From Akebia trifoliata (taxonomy: Eukaryota; Streptophyta; Magnoliopsida; Ranunculales; Lardizabalaceae): a DNA stretch of 64,000 nt. The DNA is taken from the NCBI GenBank assembly GCA_017979445.1, contig CM030708.1, forward strand, positions 29,607,613-29,671,612. The letters run 5' to 3'. Numbering within the stretch: the first letter of the stretch is position 1; each line of letters starts with the position of its first letter. Positions 1-13,014 of the stretch are shown here, piece by piece. The notes under the pieces were generated by a model. It was not told the origin of the DNA, searched no databases, and saw nothing but the letters and a program-made list of their open reading frames with translations. The translations under genes and the position numbers were made by a program.

Positions 1-422
1 TAGGAATCTGCCTCAATGATGGCTAAATCCTGATCAACATTTTAATCAGCCAAAAATGACAATTTTCATTTTATTAGGCCCATAATCACAAACTTTGATC
101 ATGGAAACCTCACATGTGGTTCTGATGGATCAGCTACAATTTTGTTCAAGAAGCAACCATGACATTCCAATCCATAGGTAATTTGATGGTCCAGAGTTTG
201 TGTTTTACAAACCGATGGACTCAGAAGGATGAGATTAAATAAGCATTCATTTAGACATGGAGTTCTAAATTCTAAGCAATCTCATGTTCCCCAAGTTGGC
301 AAAGCAGACTGCATATGAAGTTCATGGCAATCTATTGGAGGGCAAATCTGCACTTCAGAAGAATTTGAGAGGAAGAACATTTAAATAAAAGCATTTATAA
401 TATATTCATAGTTGAAACAAAC

Positions 423-3400
423 CTTTTGAAAGTTTCAGTGCAGAGCACACAACCGCCAACGATTCTGAAGGAATGAAATTATACCCAGCATTGATTGCAA
501 AAACTTCTGGAGCCCGTAAAATGAGTTCCAAGACAAAATTTGCAGTTTCAATTCCACCACGGTTTTTACTATCAAAGAGGAAAGAACATGTTAGTTTCCC
601 GTGCCAAATGAAGTAATAAACACGCAAGAACTAGGGCATTAATAATATCAACCTTATGTTGATGTCAACAAGTTTCACCTCCTCTGATATTTCTTCTCGT
701 AGTTCACGGAAGCCTGATGGACCTAGCCCAATATCTTCAATATTGAGTACTCTAATACACGATTCACTAAAAAACGTTGCCAATGGTACTGCTATTTGAC
801 TGGCACAGAGAAAAATCAAACCGATGATTAAAACAAATATAGAACAGATGCAACATCTATCAATTTTAACCAAAATGGGGCTTAGACCCACAGCTCAGTT
901 GGTTTGACACATTACAAAACAACTTTGAGGCCATGGGTTCAAATCAAACTTATCCATCACAAAAAAAAGAAAAAAAATAAAAAAACCACCACCACCAAAA
1001 TTAGACTGACTAACCTGCCAAGGTCATTGTCTGCGATAGACAGAGAGTTCAAAGGAGTTTTCAAGGTTGAGAGGCTTCTTAAAAGAAGGGCCACTCCATT
1101 ACAGGTGAGATTGCATTTCTCTATCCTAACATCGACCAAAGGAGAATCTCTTTCAGAAGCCTCAACAAAATAGGGGATTAGATTCCTGGAACATTCAATC
1201 ATAAAAGGTGAGACCTTTGAGGCTACAATTGTTACAAACATGCTCAGAAACAAATGGAAATCCAACTCACCTAATCCCATCATCTTCAATAGGGTTATCA
1301 CTTATATCTAAGCACTTTAAATTAGGCATTTGAACAAGCGCATATTTGAGAGCATCTGCATCATCCTTGTTTAAGTTATTTCCCCTGATACCAATTGCAT
1401 TAACCTTGTTATTAGTGAAGAATGTTTGTAACATGACCCAAACCCCACTATGTTGTATGTGTTGACATCAGTCATATTCAAGTCATCAAAAGTGAGAAAA
1501 ATCAACCAAAACATTTGAATGGCAAACATTACCAAATATGTTAGGGAAAGCAAAAGTGAATAAATCGATGACCTGATACCTCAGATTAAGCTCATGTAAT
1601 GACAACAACGATTTTACTATTCTTGAAGATGATGGATCGCAACTAGAGAATCTCCCATTAGCATTAGAGAGCCAGCCTGCAATCTGCAAATATTATCGAT
1701 GGGATTTCTTGTTGTCTTGATTATTGGAAAATAAAATAATCATCAAGCAGTGATGCATTACTCACATTGTTGTCAGATAGGTCAAGAATAGAAAGACCAG
1801 AAGAAGCATCAAGAAGGGTCTCAAATACCATTTTCGCAAAATTTGGCCCCAGGTGAGTGTCACAAAATTTTAGCGAACACAAGGATCTGACACCAGTCAC
1901 TTAATATTGAGATTCTATTCTGAAAAATATACTGATGTATATAGGTAACAACTAAAATAATATTTAATCTATAAAATAAAGGAGCATAGATAAGGTCTTA
2001 TTTTAAAATTCAGATTATTTTCAAATAATAGTGAATGCAAAGGAAACATATAATAAAACAAATAACAATTCTTCTAGGAGGTAATGCAATGGAATATCTG
2101 AATTTTAAACAAAATGGGCCAAGTGCTGTAGAAATTAAAGATTAAGGTTAAGATACTTGACATCATAGTTTCATGGCACAATGGAAGATTACAATTTTTA
2201 ATTTATAATGTAGGAAATATATTACATTATGATGTATAATTAAAAGGAAAAAAGTCAAATTCCTATTCTATCATTGGTAAAAAGGCCATAAGCCCTCTAT
2301 TGTACATTATGAATAACTCCTGTGCTCTTCATTCCATTTGTTGCTCGTAGTCATGGTATGAAGTGGGCTTTGTTGAGCATTTCAGACACTTTTTTTAAAT
2401 CAAGAAGGGATTCATAAATTTCTTTCTTCCACAAGGGCTAGTGTTCATGTGGCAATCACACAAATACTGCATACAGATTATAAAAATAAGAGGCAAATTT
2501 GAAGTTTTCAGTCAGGAATGGGAGTATATTGCACTGAATTTAGGAAGGAATGGAGATTTCTCTGGATTTGAAAATTTTCAAAGGTGCACTAAGTTTTTTT
2601 ATCCCACAACCTAGGTACGAATCCCGTTGAACCCACCTTCACCTCTGCTAACCACTAACCCCTTGCTTGCCTAACAAAAAAAATGTTCTAAAAAACATAA
2701 CTGAAGACCTGCAGTAATAGGGTTCCCATCTATTAGAGAATCAATAACAGCGCCAATAGATTTACATATAGACAAAAATCAACAATGATTTCTTAACAAG
2801 AAATTAGGTGGTCAACTGCCAAATAAAAAGGAACCTTAGATTGAATCTTTTCCCTGAAAAAAGGAACCACAGAAGGGAGACCCAAACAACAACTCAAAAG
2901 CCAAATAAAAGTTCTAAAAATGAAATGCACCCTCTATTCATCAAACACAAGTGTTCATCCTTAACCAAGGGGGTGAGAAGGGTACTGTTAATGCAAGCGG
3001 TCAAACCCATTGTGGTGTGTCCCTCCCTATAGTTGAGGAACCTCTTAAGCCTAACCGTGATAGCTCATTGCCAGACCTAACTATGAAATCCTTCACCAGA
3101 TTGTTTTTCTAATAGAAAGACAACATTTGGATACAAATCCTTAAGAGGGAGTTAGCCACACCACTTATCCTCCTAGAAGTGAACCCTATCACCTGTGCCT
3201 ACTTTAAAGCGGATCCATTTGAAAAAATCTGATATCCATCCTGGACTCCTTTCCAATAACGACAACCGAGGCTATGACTATGCCATATGTTAACTTCAAT
3301 CATAGTTTGTTTGAATTGTTTAATGATATTTGTATTGAGTTCTCACTTTTTCTCTGCCACCAGACTTAAATTTTCATATAAAACATAAATATTAAGAAAA

Positions 3401-6400
3401 AAAAACCAAACCCTGAGCATCACCCGTACCAGTGTTGGATTCTGACACTAGTTCCTCTGAAAATCAGCTACTCATATATAGATCTACTCAGAGTTTCAAG
3501 TGAGAAAAAAGCGACATGCACTCCACACATTGGAAAGAGCCTGTATATCATCCCTCATAAGTTAAGTACGCTACGGGCTAGTTTAGTTACTTAGATCTGA
3601 TATGTGTTTAACATCATGTCCTCATGTTTCTAATTAATAGTTCTGCAACAAATAACATATTACTTGAAATAAATTGACTGAAGAGTGACACTTTGGAATC
3701 CTAAATAATCACCTTCTATTACAAGTTTAAAGATATAACATTCATAACATTCCATAACCTAGAAATTTCATAGAAAGAAACTATCTTCACAGGATAAATT
3801 AGTGGGATCTTACTAGTTTAATTTGAAATTTTACTTTTATAGAAGTTTTGTAAATAGTAAAATATCGATCATAAATTAATGAAACAATAACCACAATATG
3901 AGAACAATAAATGCACCTTGCTGATGAGAGAAGGGAAAAAACCCCAGAAGATGAAGAAGCTAGGTTGCTATCCAGAATTCTTGACGTTTTCATTGAGAAG
4001 TACCGAATCCCGTGTGTTTGCAATCCCTTTGCATATAAAGAATCACAAATTGCATTCATAGCAATTAAAGAAAACTTGCAATAAATGAACTCAAGTGATG
4101 ACATTGTCCCACTGTTCTGGTTCAGAAGCTTGCACACTCCAATAACCTGTGACATTGTGCATGATAATAACTATAAATCAGGAATGAAAAAGAAAGTGGT
4201 AAAGTCAATCAAATTTGTTTACATATTGTACCACATGACTCCTCCCAGCCCCAAACTTCTTTCATTAACTTTATATTTTTATTTTTATTTATCGTTTACA
4301 CACTTTTTCTTAGGGCATAAAATGTTTCGGATTTTATCCGAATTGCGAGTGATCCAAATCCGAATTTAGCAGGTTTGGAGCCTTGGAGTAGATCCGAATA
4401 AAAGCACGGGTTGGTGTCCCCTGACCTGAGTCAGATATGGATCCATCCCTATATCCACCTAGATCCGAATGATATATTGCTTTAAAAATTATATTTTTAT
4501 GTTTTCAAAATATCTTTTGTTTACTACTTTAATATAACATGAATTCTTATAAAATAAATAAAAGACTTATAATGGAAAAATTGAATGATAAAGCAAGTAG
4601 AGAGGAAATATAGCAAAAAAAAATGCTTAACGGTTCAGAATTATCTGACCCAAATCAAGTAATTTGGTCGGGTCGGATCCAGATTTAATGAAAACAAAAT
4701 GATTCGGATCTGGTTTTAGCTAATAGGATCTGAGCAGGATATGGATCTGGTTCCGAATATAAAACTCAGATCTTGATATGGATATACTCTGATTCAGCCC
4801 AAACCCGACCCATTTTAAGCACTGCTTTTTCTGAAGGTATCAATTTCAACATATTTTTTGAAGAGATAGTAGCTTTTCTCCTTTTGGAACATTTGTGAAC
4901 ATGCGAATTAGCAGTGTTCAGGAATCCATGTTATCTGCATACGCACAGTTCACACAGAAATGTAATACTAACATGCTGTTTTGATTTGATCATCCGCAGG
5001 ACGAGGCTTTGCAACTTGCTGTCCCTTAATAAGTCCTGATGATAATAGAGTGGATAGAGATACATAAATGGAATGGTGTACTCGCAGTTATTATTATGCA
5101 AAAAGATAAACTTGCATCATGAACACTTGAAACTAACTATTGTGTTGTGATTGACTCTGTTGGCATGAATCTCCTTAACACAAATGCAAAAAAATGTCAT
5201 GGATCAAATGCAAGAGTTTTTGAAGGAAAGGAGCAAACTAGTCATGAGTTATTCCTTTCTATTCTTGGGCTTTTATTTTTTTGGTGTAAGATTTTTAAAT
5301 AATTCAAAGGTGTCTTCTTTGACGATTTCCTGCTTAGGTGGGATAGGGTGTGTAGCATCTCAGGTGTGTAATGTTTTTTTGTCTATTTTCATTAATAAAA
5401 CTTTCTTTACTTATTGAAAAAATTAGTACACAATTTCACGCACGCTTGCAACATTTTCCCTAAAACTATATCCACTAACAAGCATTTTACAAGGAGAAAG
5501 TGCCACCTTGTTGAGGTGCTAAAGTCTCTGTGTGGAAAACCACAGACCTCTGTTTAAAACCCTGCCTTAACAATTAAACCTATAAAAGCAAAAAAATTAT
5601 ACAAGGAAGATAATCACCAATGAAGCCCTGCTTGAGACTATTTGCTGCGGCAGATAGTGAATCCAAAATACCTGAATGCCTCACATAGATTGGGATAAAA
5701 CCTATATTAAGTCACTTTGGAGCCTAAATCTGCTTTGGGATCCTCTCTGTTAAGGTCAACACTGATATATTACAGAAGTGTAGAAAATTTTGGAATTTTA
5801 TATAACTTTAGTAGTAGAATAGAGCAGAAGGTTTTGGAGAAATCTAGAATGACAGTTTAACATCTCTGAAGTCTTCTTTTGTCGTGTGCTAATTACTTGT
5901 TGGAGCAATGAAGTGAAGTTGTACACTTGTACTAGAGTACAAGTAAGTTGTAAAAGTTTTTAGTATATTGTTATTGTAAAAATTATTTTCTCTTGTGATC
6001 TCTTTCACAGTCTCAACCGAAACATTCTTGAACATTTTGAGACAATCCAAAACGCTCCAGAAACATTCAATTTTTTGGGCCAATATTTCATTCGAGTCTC
6101 AGTCAAAGCCGGAATGTTCTGCAGAAACATTCCAAAACAGAACGAAATGTTGAACAATGGTATTACTTACACTTGTTTCTTCAACACAGAGCACATTTTG
6201 AAGTTTCAGGCATCTGCAGGGAGAAAAAAAAACAAAAAAGAAAGAAAATTGAGATAAACTACTACCTGACATAACCCATGAACTTGTTAAGAAACAAAAC
6301 AGATTTACTAGAAGGAAAAAAATGGTATATATCATTACAAAGAAGCATCAAACGTTTTCATGGTCAACATCCACTTGCATGCAAATGTACCAAATATTTC

Positions 6401-8056
6401 TAAAAGATTAATCTAATTAAAATGGAATGGACTTTATTCTAACAAAATCTCAAAATAATAATTTGGCACCAACTGTCAACTTGTTCCTGCACAGATGCTA
6501 TACATGTGGGAGGTTGACACCCGGGCAAGCCTCCCTTAACAATTACGTAAGTGTTAATTCATGCAAAACTATTATGTATTTATTAACAGACTTGTGAGAC
6601 TTGGATAAATCATTGTTTCCTTTATAATGTATTCAAAAGTCGCCAATGCAAGTGCTCTATCATAAATGTAAATGTGATTTAAAGCCCAAACAAAAGACAA
6701 CGCAAATCTGCCTCAAAAAATACCCTATGGCTTGCACGGTTCTAGTAAAGAGAACAAAAGTTGCTCTCATGCCTGAAGCCACAAGAAATATAAAATATTA
6801 ACAATAGAAAGTTAAAACACATCACTTGATCCAGATCTTAAATTTTGATTTGAATCCCACTCTCCAAAAAGAGACGAGAAGTGATCACAAAAATAACACT
6901 ACCATATACAATTTTCACATCATTTGTTAATGGTAAAGAAAGCATATATTAGAAGAAACTGTGGAGATCAACCCCAGTGTTCAAAAAATAACATGCATCC
7001 AGGTCCGAGTAATACTCCATTTAGAATTTACCGAAGTTTCACATATTTTCAAATTGATGCAACTAATGGGAACACTAAACCATTATACATAAACATATTA
7101 CCTGGTATAGCACCCAAATTGTTGGCAATGGTAAGATAATTTTGAGTGGTCACAAGTTGTATCAAATATGCACCTTGTACAACCAATAGATTTCATAATG
7201 GTCTCTGCAGAAAACAAGAACAATGACAATAGATGGGAAAGTAAAAAAGCTAAATTCTATGGAAGTTGCTGAGTTTTGGAGTATGTTGGGGTATCTAGAA
7301 GGAAAGGGATAAAAGAGTCTTTGATAGAAAAGAAGAGGGAAAGGAATCAATTGTGTTGACTATAAAGGCGCCCTCCTCAGAGTTCAATTATTCAAGAATT
7401 TAAAGGTGTCCAATTTGATGATTTTGTATTTTAATAGGACAGCTAGGTTAGGATTCCCTATTCATAAGATAACAAATGTAATGTTAGGCCTTGAACCCAT
7501 GGCTCAATTGGTTGACACATTGCATCCCTACTTTGAGATTGAGGGTTCAAGTCCAGCTTGCCGGAAAAAAAAATGTTTCTCTACTGAGTTCCTCCCTTAC
7601 TAATTTCTTAGTGGCTTTGCACAAGGGTGTTCCCCCCCCCCCCCCCCCCTCCTTTTTTTCCTTCTAATATAAGCCATATTTTACCCATTAAACAAAAAAA
7701 ACAAAAATAAGGCATGGTTTTACCTGGAATTGTAATTGCACCAAGACATCCATCAAAAGATGGGAGCAACGCTGCCTCTGCTGCTTTATCTATGCAACTG
7801 TCTTTCAAATCAAAACAACAAAAATAGAATAGCGAAACTAAATCACGAGAAAAATAAGGGTGTGTTTGAAAAGTGGATGTTGGCTGTGCGAGTTATTAAC
7901 TTGTGTAAGTTAGCAATTTTTGTGTGTTTGGAAGACCAAAGTGATGTGAGTTGGCAACTCGCAAACTGTCAAAGTCTTTTGTCTTTAGTAGAGTTCAACA
8001 TTCACCCTACGAGGTGAAAGTTGAGAACAATCGTGTTCTTTCCAATTCCATCACAT

Positions 8057-8104
<48 letters not shown>

Positions 8105-11100
8105 ACTCACACACACACACACACGCTCACGCACAACCATATCCTCCCTCTGACCAGATCTCACCAGAAAAATATGGTTGGATCCATCAACAGAGACAGA
8201 GATTGATTGATTATAGTGATCAACAAGATCGGAGACGTTAAAGCCCTAGGCCATTGCCATGTCATTTCTTGTCGGTTCCACAATCTTGTCCCTCAAATCT
8301 GTGAGTCAGCCATCTATCTCTCTCTCACACAAAAAAAACACTGATTTCTTTCTCCTTTGATCACCCATCAGAAACCCCAACTTCCTCATCAGAAACCCTG
8401 ATTTCCCTGTCATCATCCCTCTTCTACACCTCAATGTCATTGCCTTGGGCCTCTCTAATCGCAAATTCGCTGCATTGGATCATCCATGATTAGCATGGGA
8501 GATCCAAATTCAAGATCTGATAGGTACACCGAATAATTTTCCTGTTGTTTGATCGAATTTGATTACCTATTATCTCCTGTTTTAAATCTTTGAATTGTTT
8601 ATCTAAGTTCATGGATGTTGAATTGTTTAACTCCAAAACCCTAACCTTAATCCTATTTCATGGACAATTCATGGAATATGATACACCTCTCTCTATGAAG
8701 CTTTTAGATTTTTTTTTACATGTGAGAGAACTCTCACAATCACCAAACACCGAAGCTATAATGAACTCACACAATCAACTTTCAAGAGTTGAACATCTGA
8801 GAGTTGAGCCTCTGAAAGTTCAACTCTCATGGTGAACTCTCAGCTTCCAAACACACCCTAAGTTTATGGCAAAGATACCATGTGCACATTTCAACAAATT
8901 GGCATACTTCTGCAAATGAGATTCCCAGTACATTTGATGCCAGTCACCACTATGTCTTGTCAGTTCAAATCTTGCAAATCCTTGCTTTGTTATCTTATCG
9001 ACTGGTTGGAACTTCGCAACAATCTCAGGCCACCGCAACTTAAATAATGTCTCCCATGCTGCATTGAAGTCTTCATATCTGTAAATCAAGTGTTAAGACT
9101 CCTAATGGTGGTACAGAAATTTTTTGCTTTCCAATATAGAGATCCAAAGAGTAAGTTATAGTTCTTACTTAAAACATTCAATTCTGCCAAACCTTCTACG
9201 TTTCCTCCCACAACTGGTAGATTCAAATGACCTGCTCACAAAAGAAGAAGAAGAACATCATAATCAAAGAAAAATGAGAATAATGTTAATTCAAGCAAAG
9301 CAGACTGATCAGTCTTAACTTTTAGGACCCACTTTAGTGACAAAGAAACAATCAGACCACCCAATAAATTCAAAATGGAAAGATTTGAAGAACATAAAAA
9401 AACAAATACATGAAACATAAATAGGAATGGAAAAAAAAAACAAGATCTTATAAAACAAAATCAATAATAGAATTTTGAGATAAATCAAAAGTGCTGCCAA
9501 CCTCAACTCAAATTATTGCTCATAAAGGTAAAACAGGAAAAATTGGGAATAAATTATATACTTCAGTAATGGATCCAGCCACTAATAAAGCATTTTTTTT
9601 CCTTTAAGAATGGAAAACATATGAAAGAATACACAGCTAGGGGCTTCTAATAAATGGTTAGACAGACGGGAATGAAATCTGAAGCATAGGTTTCAACATA
9701 GCCTAACCAAATAGATCATTGGCATCAACAACAAAGCCTCGACCAAACATTTGGTGTTGGCTGAATGAATCCAATTTCTCCCTACTAATTTATTGAAAGC
9801 CATCTCTTCTGCTAATTCAAGTGTGTTAACTTCTAGGGCTTTCAATGGTCCGGGGCCAAGCTCACGCCCCAACCTATCCCACCAAGGACTGGGCTTGGAC
9901 AAAATAATTAGGTCCGTTTAGTTTCCAGGTGGGGGGATAAGCCCATTTATTAAAGGGTGGGACTCGAGCTTGGGAGCCCGGTCTCTCTCCCCTTTGGTTC
10001 TTGAGCCAGTCCCTCTCTCTCTCTCTCTCTCTCTCCCCCCTCCCCCCTCCTCATTGTATATAATATAATAACATATGAATATAAAAGTTAAACAACCCTC
10101 TTCTTTTTTTTATCGGTATTAAACAACCCTCAATCAACTCTCCTCTTTCTTTATGTATATTACCCAGAAAAAACCAACTAGAAAGATAGCTTGACTGTAG
10201 GCAGGCCAAGCTTGGGCTTCGAAAGTATTCTCCAAGCCCGATTGAATTAAGAAATAGGTCGGGCTTAGACTACATTTTATTTAGCCCGATTAAGTTGCCT
10301 TGTTTATAGCCTAGCCCATTGATACCCTATTCGTAGCATCTCCCATACCTAACTATATTGTTTCTTGATTCAATGTTTACTTCCCCAATGAGTTTGAGGT
10401 TTGTATATCGAAACCCCCCCACCTAATTCTCACAAGCATCTTCTTAACTTGCCACGTTATCCAAGCCTTTGAATGGCACTCCAACATTTCTCACCTACTA
10501 GTCCAGGCTTTCATTTTAATATGATCTCAAGAAGGAATTGCTCCGATTTCTATTGCACAATCCACGTCAGTACCCATCTCAACAAAACACCCCCCTTTGA
10601 GTCGTTTCCATCTTCCAATTGAGTCTTTGTGAAGAAGAAGCCTGCACCTCATTTATCTCCTCCAGCAAAACCATCACTACTTCAACTCGTTGTACCAAAC
10701 CTAGCTATTCCTTAAGATCAACTTCTAGAAAGATGCTAAAATGATTCTCCTATCCCAAATTTTAAATCCCTTGGGGACCTCCACAGGATTTGACTTTAAT
10801 AGGATCTTTTTATCTTCCATCAAGCACCTAGTCACTTTGGCCTTATATCTACCTCCAAAAAAACACCAGCCGGTTCTCCAATCAAAGTAATCATTTGAGA
10901 CAACCAAAAGTGCATCGAGAGCCCCTTTCTCATCTCTAGCCACCCAAAAAAAAGTAGAAGTGGGTACTTATTACTATGATTGATTTGATATCTAGCAAGT
11001 ACTTTTTTCCCTTGGGTCCACTATTACAAGGATCCAAATACAATCACCAAACTGAGTTAGATGTTCCAGCAATGGTCGACTGAATCAAATCCTAAGCAAT

Positions 11101-13014
11101 TTTTTGGATATTCCAGATAAGCATGGATTTCCAATGCAATGCAAGCAATTATTGAGGACCAACGATTAAAAGTAGATGAAAAAGGATAAACATAGTCTGT
11201 GCAAAGAATCTTTCCATCATTGTAGAATGCTTGATCTCTATTTATCTCAGCATACAACATTTTTGGAGGATTATGGCTTGTCCTCTGCTCATAAGACCTT
11301 GTTTTCATTGTAGATGCATCTTTCACTTCACCTTCAGACCCCCCCACCCAATCATTGAGAAGATACATCTAGCCAAAAGACAAAAACACTCATATCTGAT
11401 ATCCTTCAAGGAATATAACAACCCTCTTGCTATCCTCATGTGAATTCCACAATGTGCATGGACTTTCCTTTTTTGTTTGGCATCTTTCCATGGATTTTCG
11501 CTCCACCCATCAAAAACCTCTTCCTCCATAATTTCCCACCCCTTCTCTTCATCTTTGCCTTTTTGAGCACTCAGGTGGCCCAAAGCTTATTCTCTGAGAT
11601 ATTTAAAATAAAAAAAAACAACTTCTACTTCTATTCTTTGTGAGCTCTGAGATCCAAAGTGATTTCTATGCCCAAATTGATCAGCCATTATATGGAAGGC
11701 CTTTGCCTTTATCCACACAGCAAACATCGAATAATGTAACCCTAGCCTTGTCGTATTGAACGGTCCAGAAATGGGCTCCAAGAAAACAAAAGGCATTGTT
11801 GAATCATGGGACTATTCCACCAATCATAGAAAGTAGTTATCATGCATCAGAGAATACCGTAAGGAAGCTATGGACCAATTCTACAACGATTGAAGCCTCA
11901 CTAACCAATTCCTCCTAAACTAATTGTCCAAGGAAACTATGGACCCTAGGGAAGAGAGTTGGTCACACTAAATCAGACCTACTCTTAAAGATGGCCATGG
12001 CTTCCACAACAACGACGACGATGATGTTAATAGTTAGGCAGAGTTAAAAAGGGGGCACTTGCCCCCACAAATTTTTTTTTTTAAATTACATTATCCTGTT
12101 GATAATTTGATATATTTTGAGTTTGCCCCCAGAAAACTTTTAGCAGTTACCCCTAACCCCACTCAAGTTTTTGGGTTTATTAGAACCGCTCTATTTGGTT
12201 AAAATTTGGCAGTCCCCACCCCCAATGATTACATTACCCGTTGAGTTGTCTTCTCTCATAGACGAATGAGAAATGACCTAAATATCCTTTTCTTCAACCT
12301 CTAACAAAAAAAATCCAAAATCACTCATCTTTATGTTCTTCAATCTTATTGGCAGCCTCTCCAAAAAATCCTGGCTCCAACCTTGTTAATAATAAAAGTA
12401 ATAGCTCTTTATCACCCTCTTATACAAATACCATTGTGAAGTTCTCTTCTTTGGTGATTTCGTGTTTAAAGGCGACTTGATTGTACATAAGGAGGAAATC
12501 TTGGTCTTTTTTAAATTTTGGAGGTTGCATGTAACAGTATTTTCAACAACATGAAATAAAAAAAATTTAACAGTTTGAATCTAAAAGCTCTTAAAACTGT
12601 TTGAATTGAACAACTATATCAAACAAAAAACAAAAATTGAATAGAACCCAAAAGTCTGTTGCTTTACGAGAGTAGAATTGATTGTTGAACCATATTTCCA
12701 TAAAATAAAATAATAAATCAAATAAATTTACAAAGACAAGCAAACCTACGTTTGTTGTTGTAGCTTGTGAAGAGCTAATGGAGGTAAGCGCGTCAGTAAA
12801 CGATCAAACAAATGGAGCGGAAGTTCAAATATGTTGTCCAGATGATGATCCCCTGATCAACAACAACAACAACAACAAGATTAGATGGTGAGTTAGTTAG
12901 AATTAATTACCAAGAATTGATGATTGATGAAGCATATAAGCAACTACTACCGTGAATGATTTCTGCTGTAATTGCCTCCGCACACAATGAGAACAAAGTT
13001 GGAACTTCTTCCAT
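423..13014 (-). CDS. RNI-like leucine-rich-repeat protein, 3' end off window
   Basis: Fifteen exons read in one frame from 13014 leftwards: 12951-13014, 12750-12852, 9169-9231, 8908-9078, 7724-7797, 7102-7204, 6171-6213, 4973-5035, 3917-4146, 1766-1886, 1580-1683, 1271-1384, 1015-1185, 653-799 and 423-568. All have GT-AG borders and matching phases, giving 551 codons plus one base; the last exon(s) lie beyond position 1. The start MEEVPTLFSLC opens the first in-frame exon. Residues 28-50 hold a short leucine-rich segment (NIFELPLHLFDRLL) that recalls F-box or BC-box helices. A WETLFKLRWPE region and LPSFDGCLG follow. From about residue 200 to the end come ribonuclease-inhibitor-type leucine-rich repeats (for example LSILDLSDNN, NLKCLDISDNPIEDDGI, LNSLSIADNDLG, VLNIEDIGLGPSGF). 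I recall this as a conserved single-copy-type plant RNI-like protein with no known function; a scaffold or substrate-adaptor role is inference only. The introns are large and transposon-filled. Confidence 0.88.
877..990 (+). mobile_element. tRNA-derived SINE copy (family S1) in LRR-gene intron
   Basis: An A-box-like stretch (CAGCTCAGTTGG, about 891-902) and a B-box-like stretch (GGGTTCAAATC, 935-945) are spaced as in a Pol III promoter. A long A-rich tail follows to about 990. The layout matches the copy at 7481-7572. The flanks do not fold as a tRNA acceptor stem, so this is a SINE and not a tRNA gene. It sits antisense to the host gene, just downstream of a splice donor at 1014. Confidence 0.6.
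2588..2690 (+). repeat. SINE-like 3' fragment
   Basis: The segment contains a B-box-like TACGAATCCCG followed by AACCCACCTTCACC, CTAACCACTAAC, CTTGCCTAAC and a short A-run. A diverged second copy with the same order of blocks is at 51290-51365. Two copies with a terminal A-run suggest a tRNA-derived SINE, but the A-box half is not clear. Confidence 0.4.
4320..4830. repeat. GGATC/ATCCGAAT-rich repetitive block in LRR-gene intron
   Basis: This stretch of the intron between 4146 and 4973 is dense in GGATC and ATCCGAAT motifs and ends in CCCGACCCATTTTAAGCAC. Sequences of the same composition recur at 28960-29230, 39345-39480, 39740-39900 and 57180-57375, which suggests a dispersed transposon family. 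Clear terminal repeats were not found, so the boundaries are approximate. Confidence 0.35.
7481..7575 (+). mobile_element. tRNA-derived SINE copy (family S1) in LRR-gene intron
   Basis: An A box (TGGCTCAATTGG, 7500-7511) and a B box (GGTTCAAGTCC, 7544-7554) are about 33 bases apart, and an A-run follows from about 7565. It aligns along its length with the copy at 877-990 (GTTGACACATTGCATC against GTTTGACACATTACAA). It lies in the intron between the exons at 7102-7204 and 7724-7797, antisense to the gene. Confidence 0.6.
7632..7649. repeat. Poly(C) run of 18
   Basis: Eighteen uninterrupted C on the plus strand, in an intron of the LRR gene about 75 bases downstream of the donor at 7723 on the coding strand, where it reads as poly(G). 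Length may vary between individuals or be misread in sequencing. Confidence 0.9.
7858..8868. mobile_element. Tourist/PIF-Harbinger-like non-autonomous element
   Basis: The element starts GGGTGTGTTTG and ends CAAACACACCC, an 11-bp perfect terminal inverted repeat. It is flanked on both sides by TAA (7855-7857 and 8869-8871). A GGGTGTGTTTG-like terminus with a TAA target duplication is the signature of the PIF/Harbinger (Tourist) group. There is no transposase frame, so it depended on another element for movement. The interior holds a CT/CA microsatellite and stretches that look like host gene 5' ends (see findings). It lies in the intron between exons 7724-7797 and 8908-9078 of the LRR gene, only 39 bases from the donor at 8907. 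Confidence 0.75.
8058..8130. repeat. (CT)n followed by (CA)n microsatellite
   Basis: A pure CT run (about 8058-8101) is followed by a CA run (about 8107-8124) inside the Tourist-like element. Open frames across it are repeat artefacts. Confidence 0.9.
9834..10329. mobile_element. Possible hAT-like element in LRR-gene intron
   Basis: The left end TAGGGCTTTCAATGG and the inverted right end GCCCATTGATACCCTA form an imperfect terminal repeat of the TAGGG...TCAATGG type. The interior is rich in GGGCTTGG and AGCCCGAT. I found no convincing 8-bp target duplication, so the call is tentative. Confidence 0.35.
10370..11870 (-). other. Decayed coding-like stretch in LRR-gene intron 2
   Basis: The large intron between 9231 and 12750 has several minus-strand frames in succession (11323-11583, 11057-11368, 10725-10943) with protein-like composition and broken by stops. 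Shared motifs are too few to name a family. An old retroelement or captured gene fragment is the likeliest explanation, but I do not recognise it. The rest of the intron (11870-12740) shows no gene. Confidence 0.25.

Noticed and set aside
406..627. Short minus-strand frame as a separate gene
   Set aside because: It contains exon 423-568 of the LRR gene with intron read-through at both ends. The same holds for frames at 631-891, 957-1301, 3799-4155 and 8820-9089.
7500..7554. Possible tRNA gene (A and B boxes)
   Set aside because: No acceptor stem or anticodon arm folds, and an A-rich tail and a second like copy at 877-990 point to a SINE.
7951..8241. Plus-strand frames with Ser-Leu and His-Thr repeats
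   Set aside because: They are translations of the CT/CA microsatellite inside a transposon.
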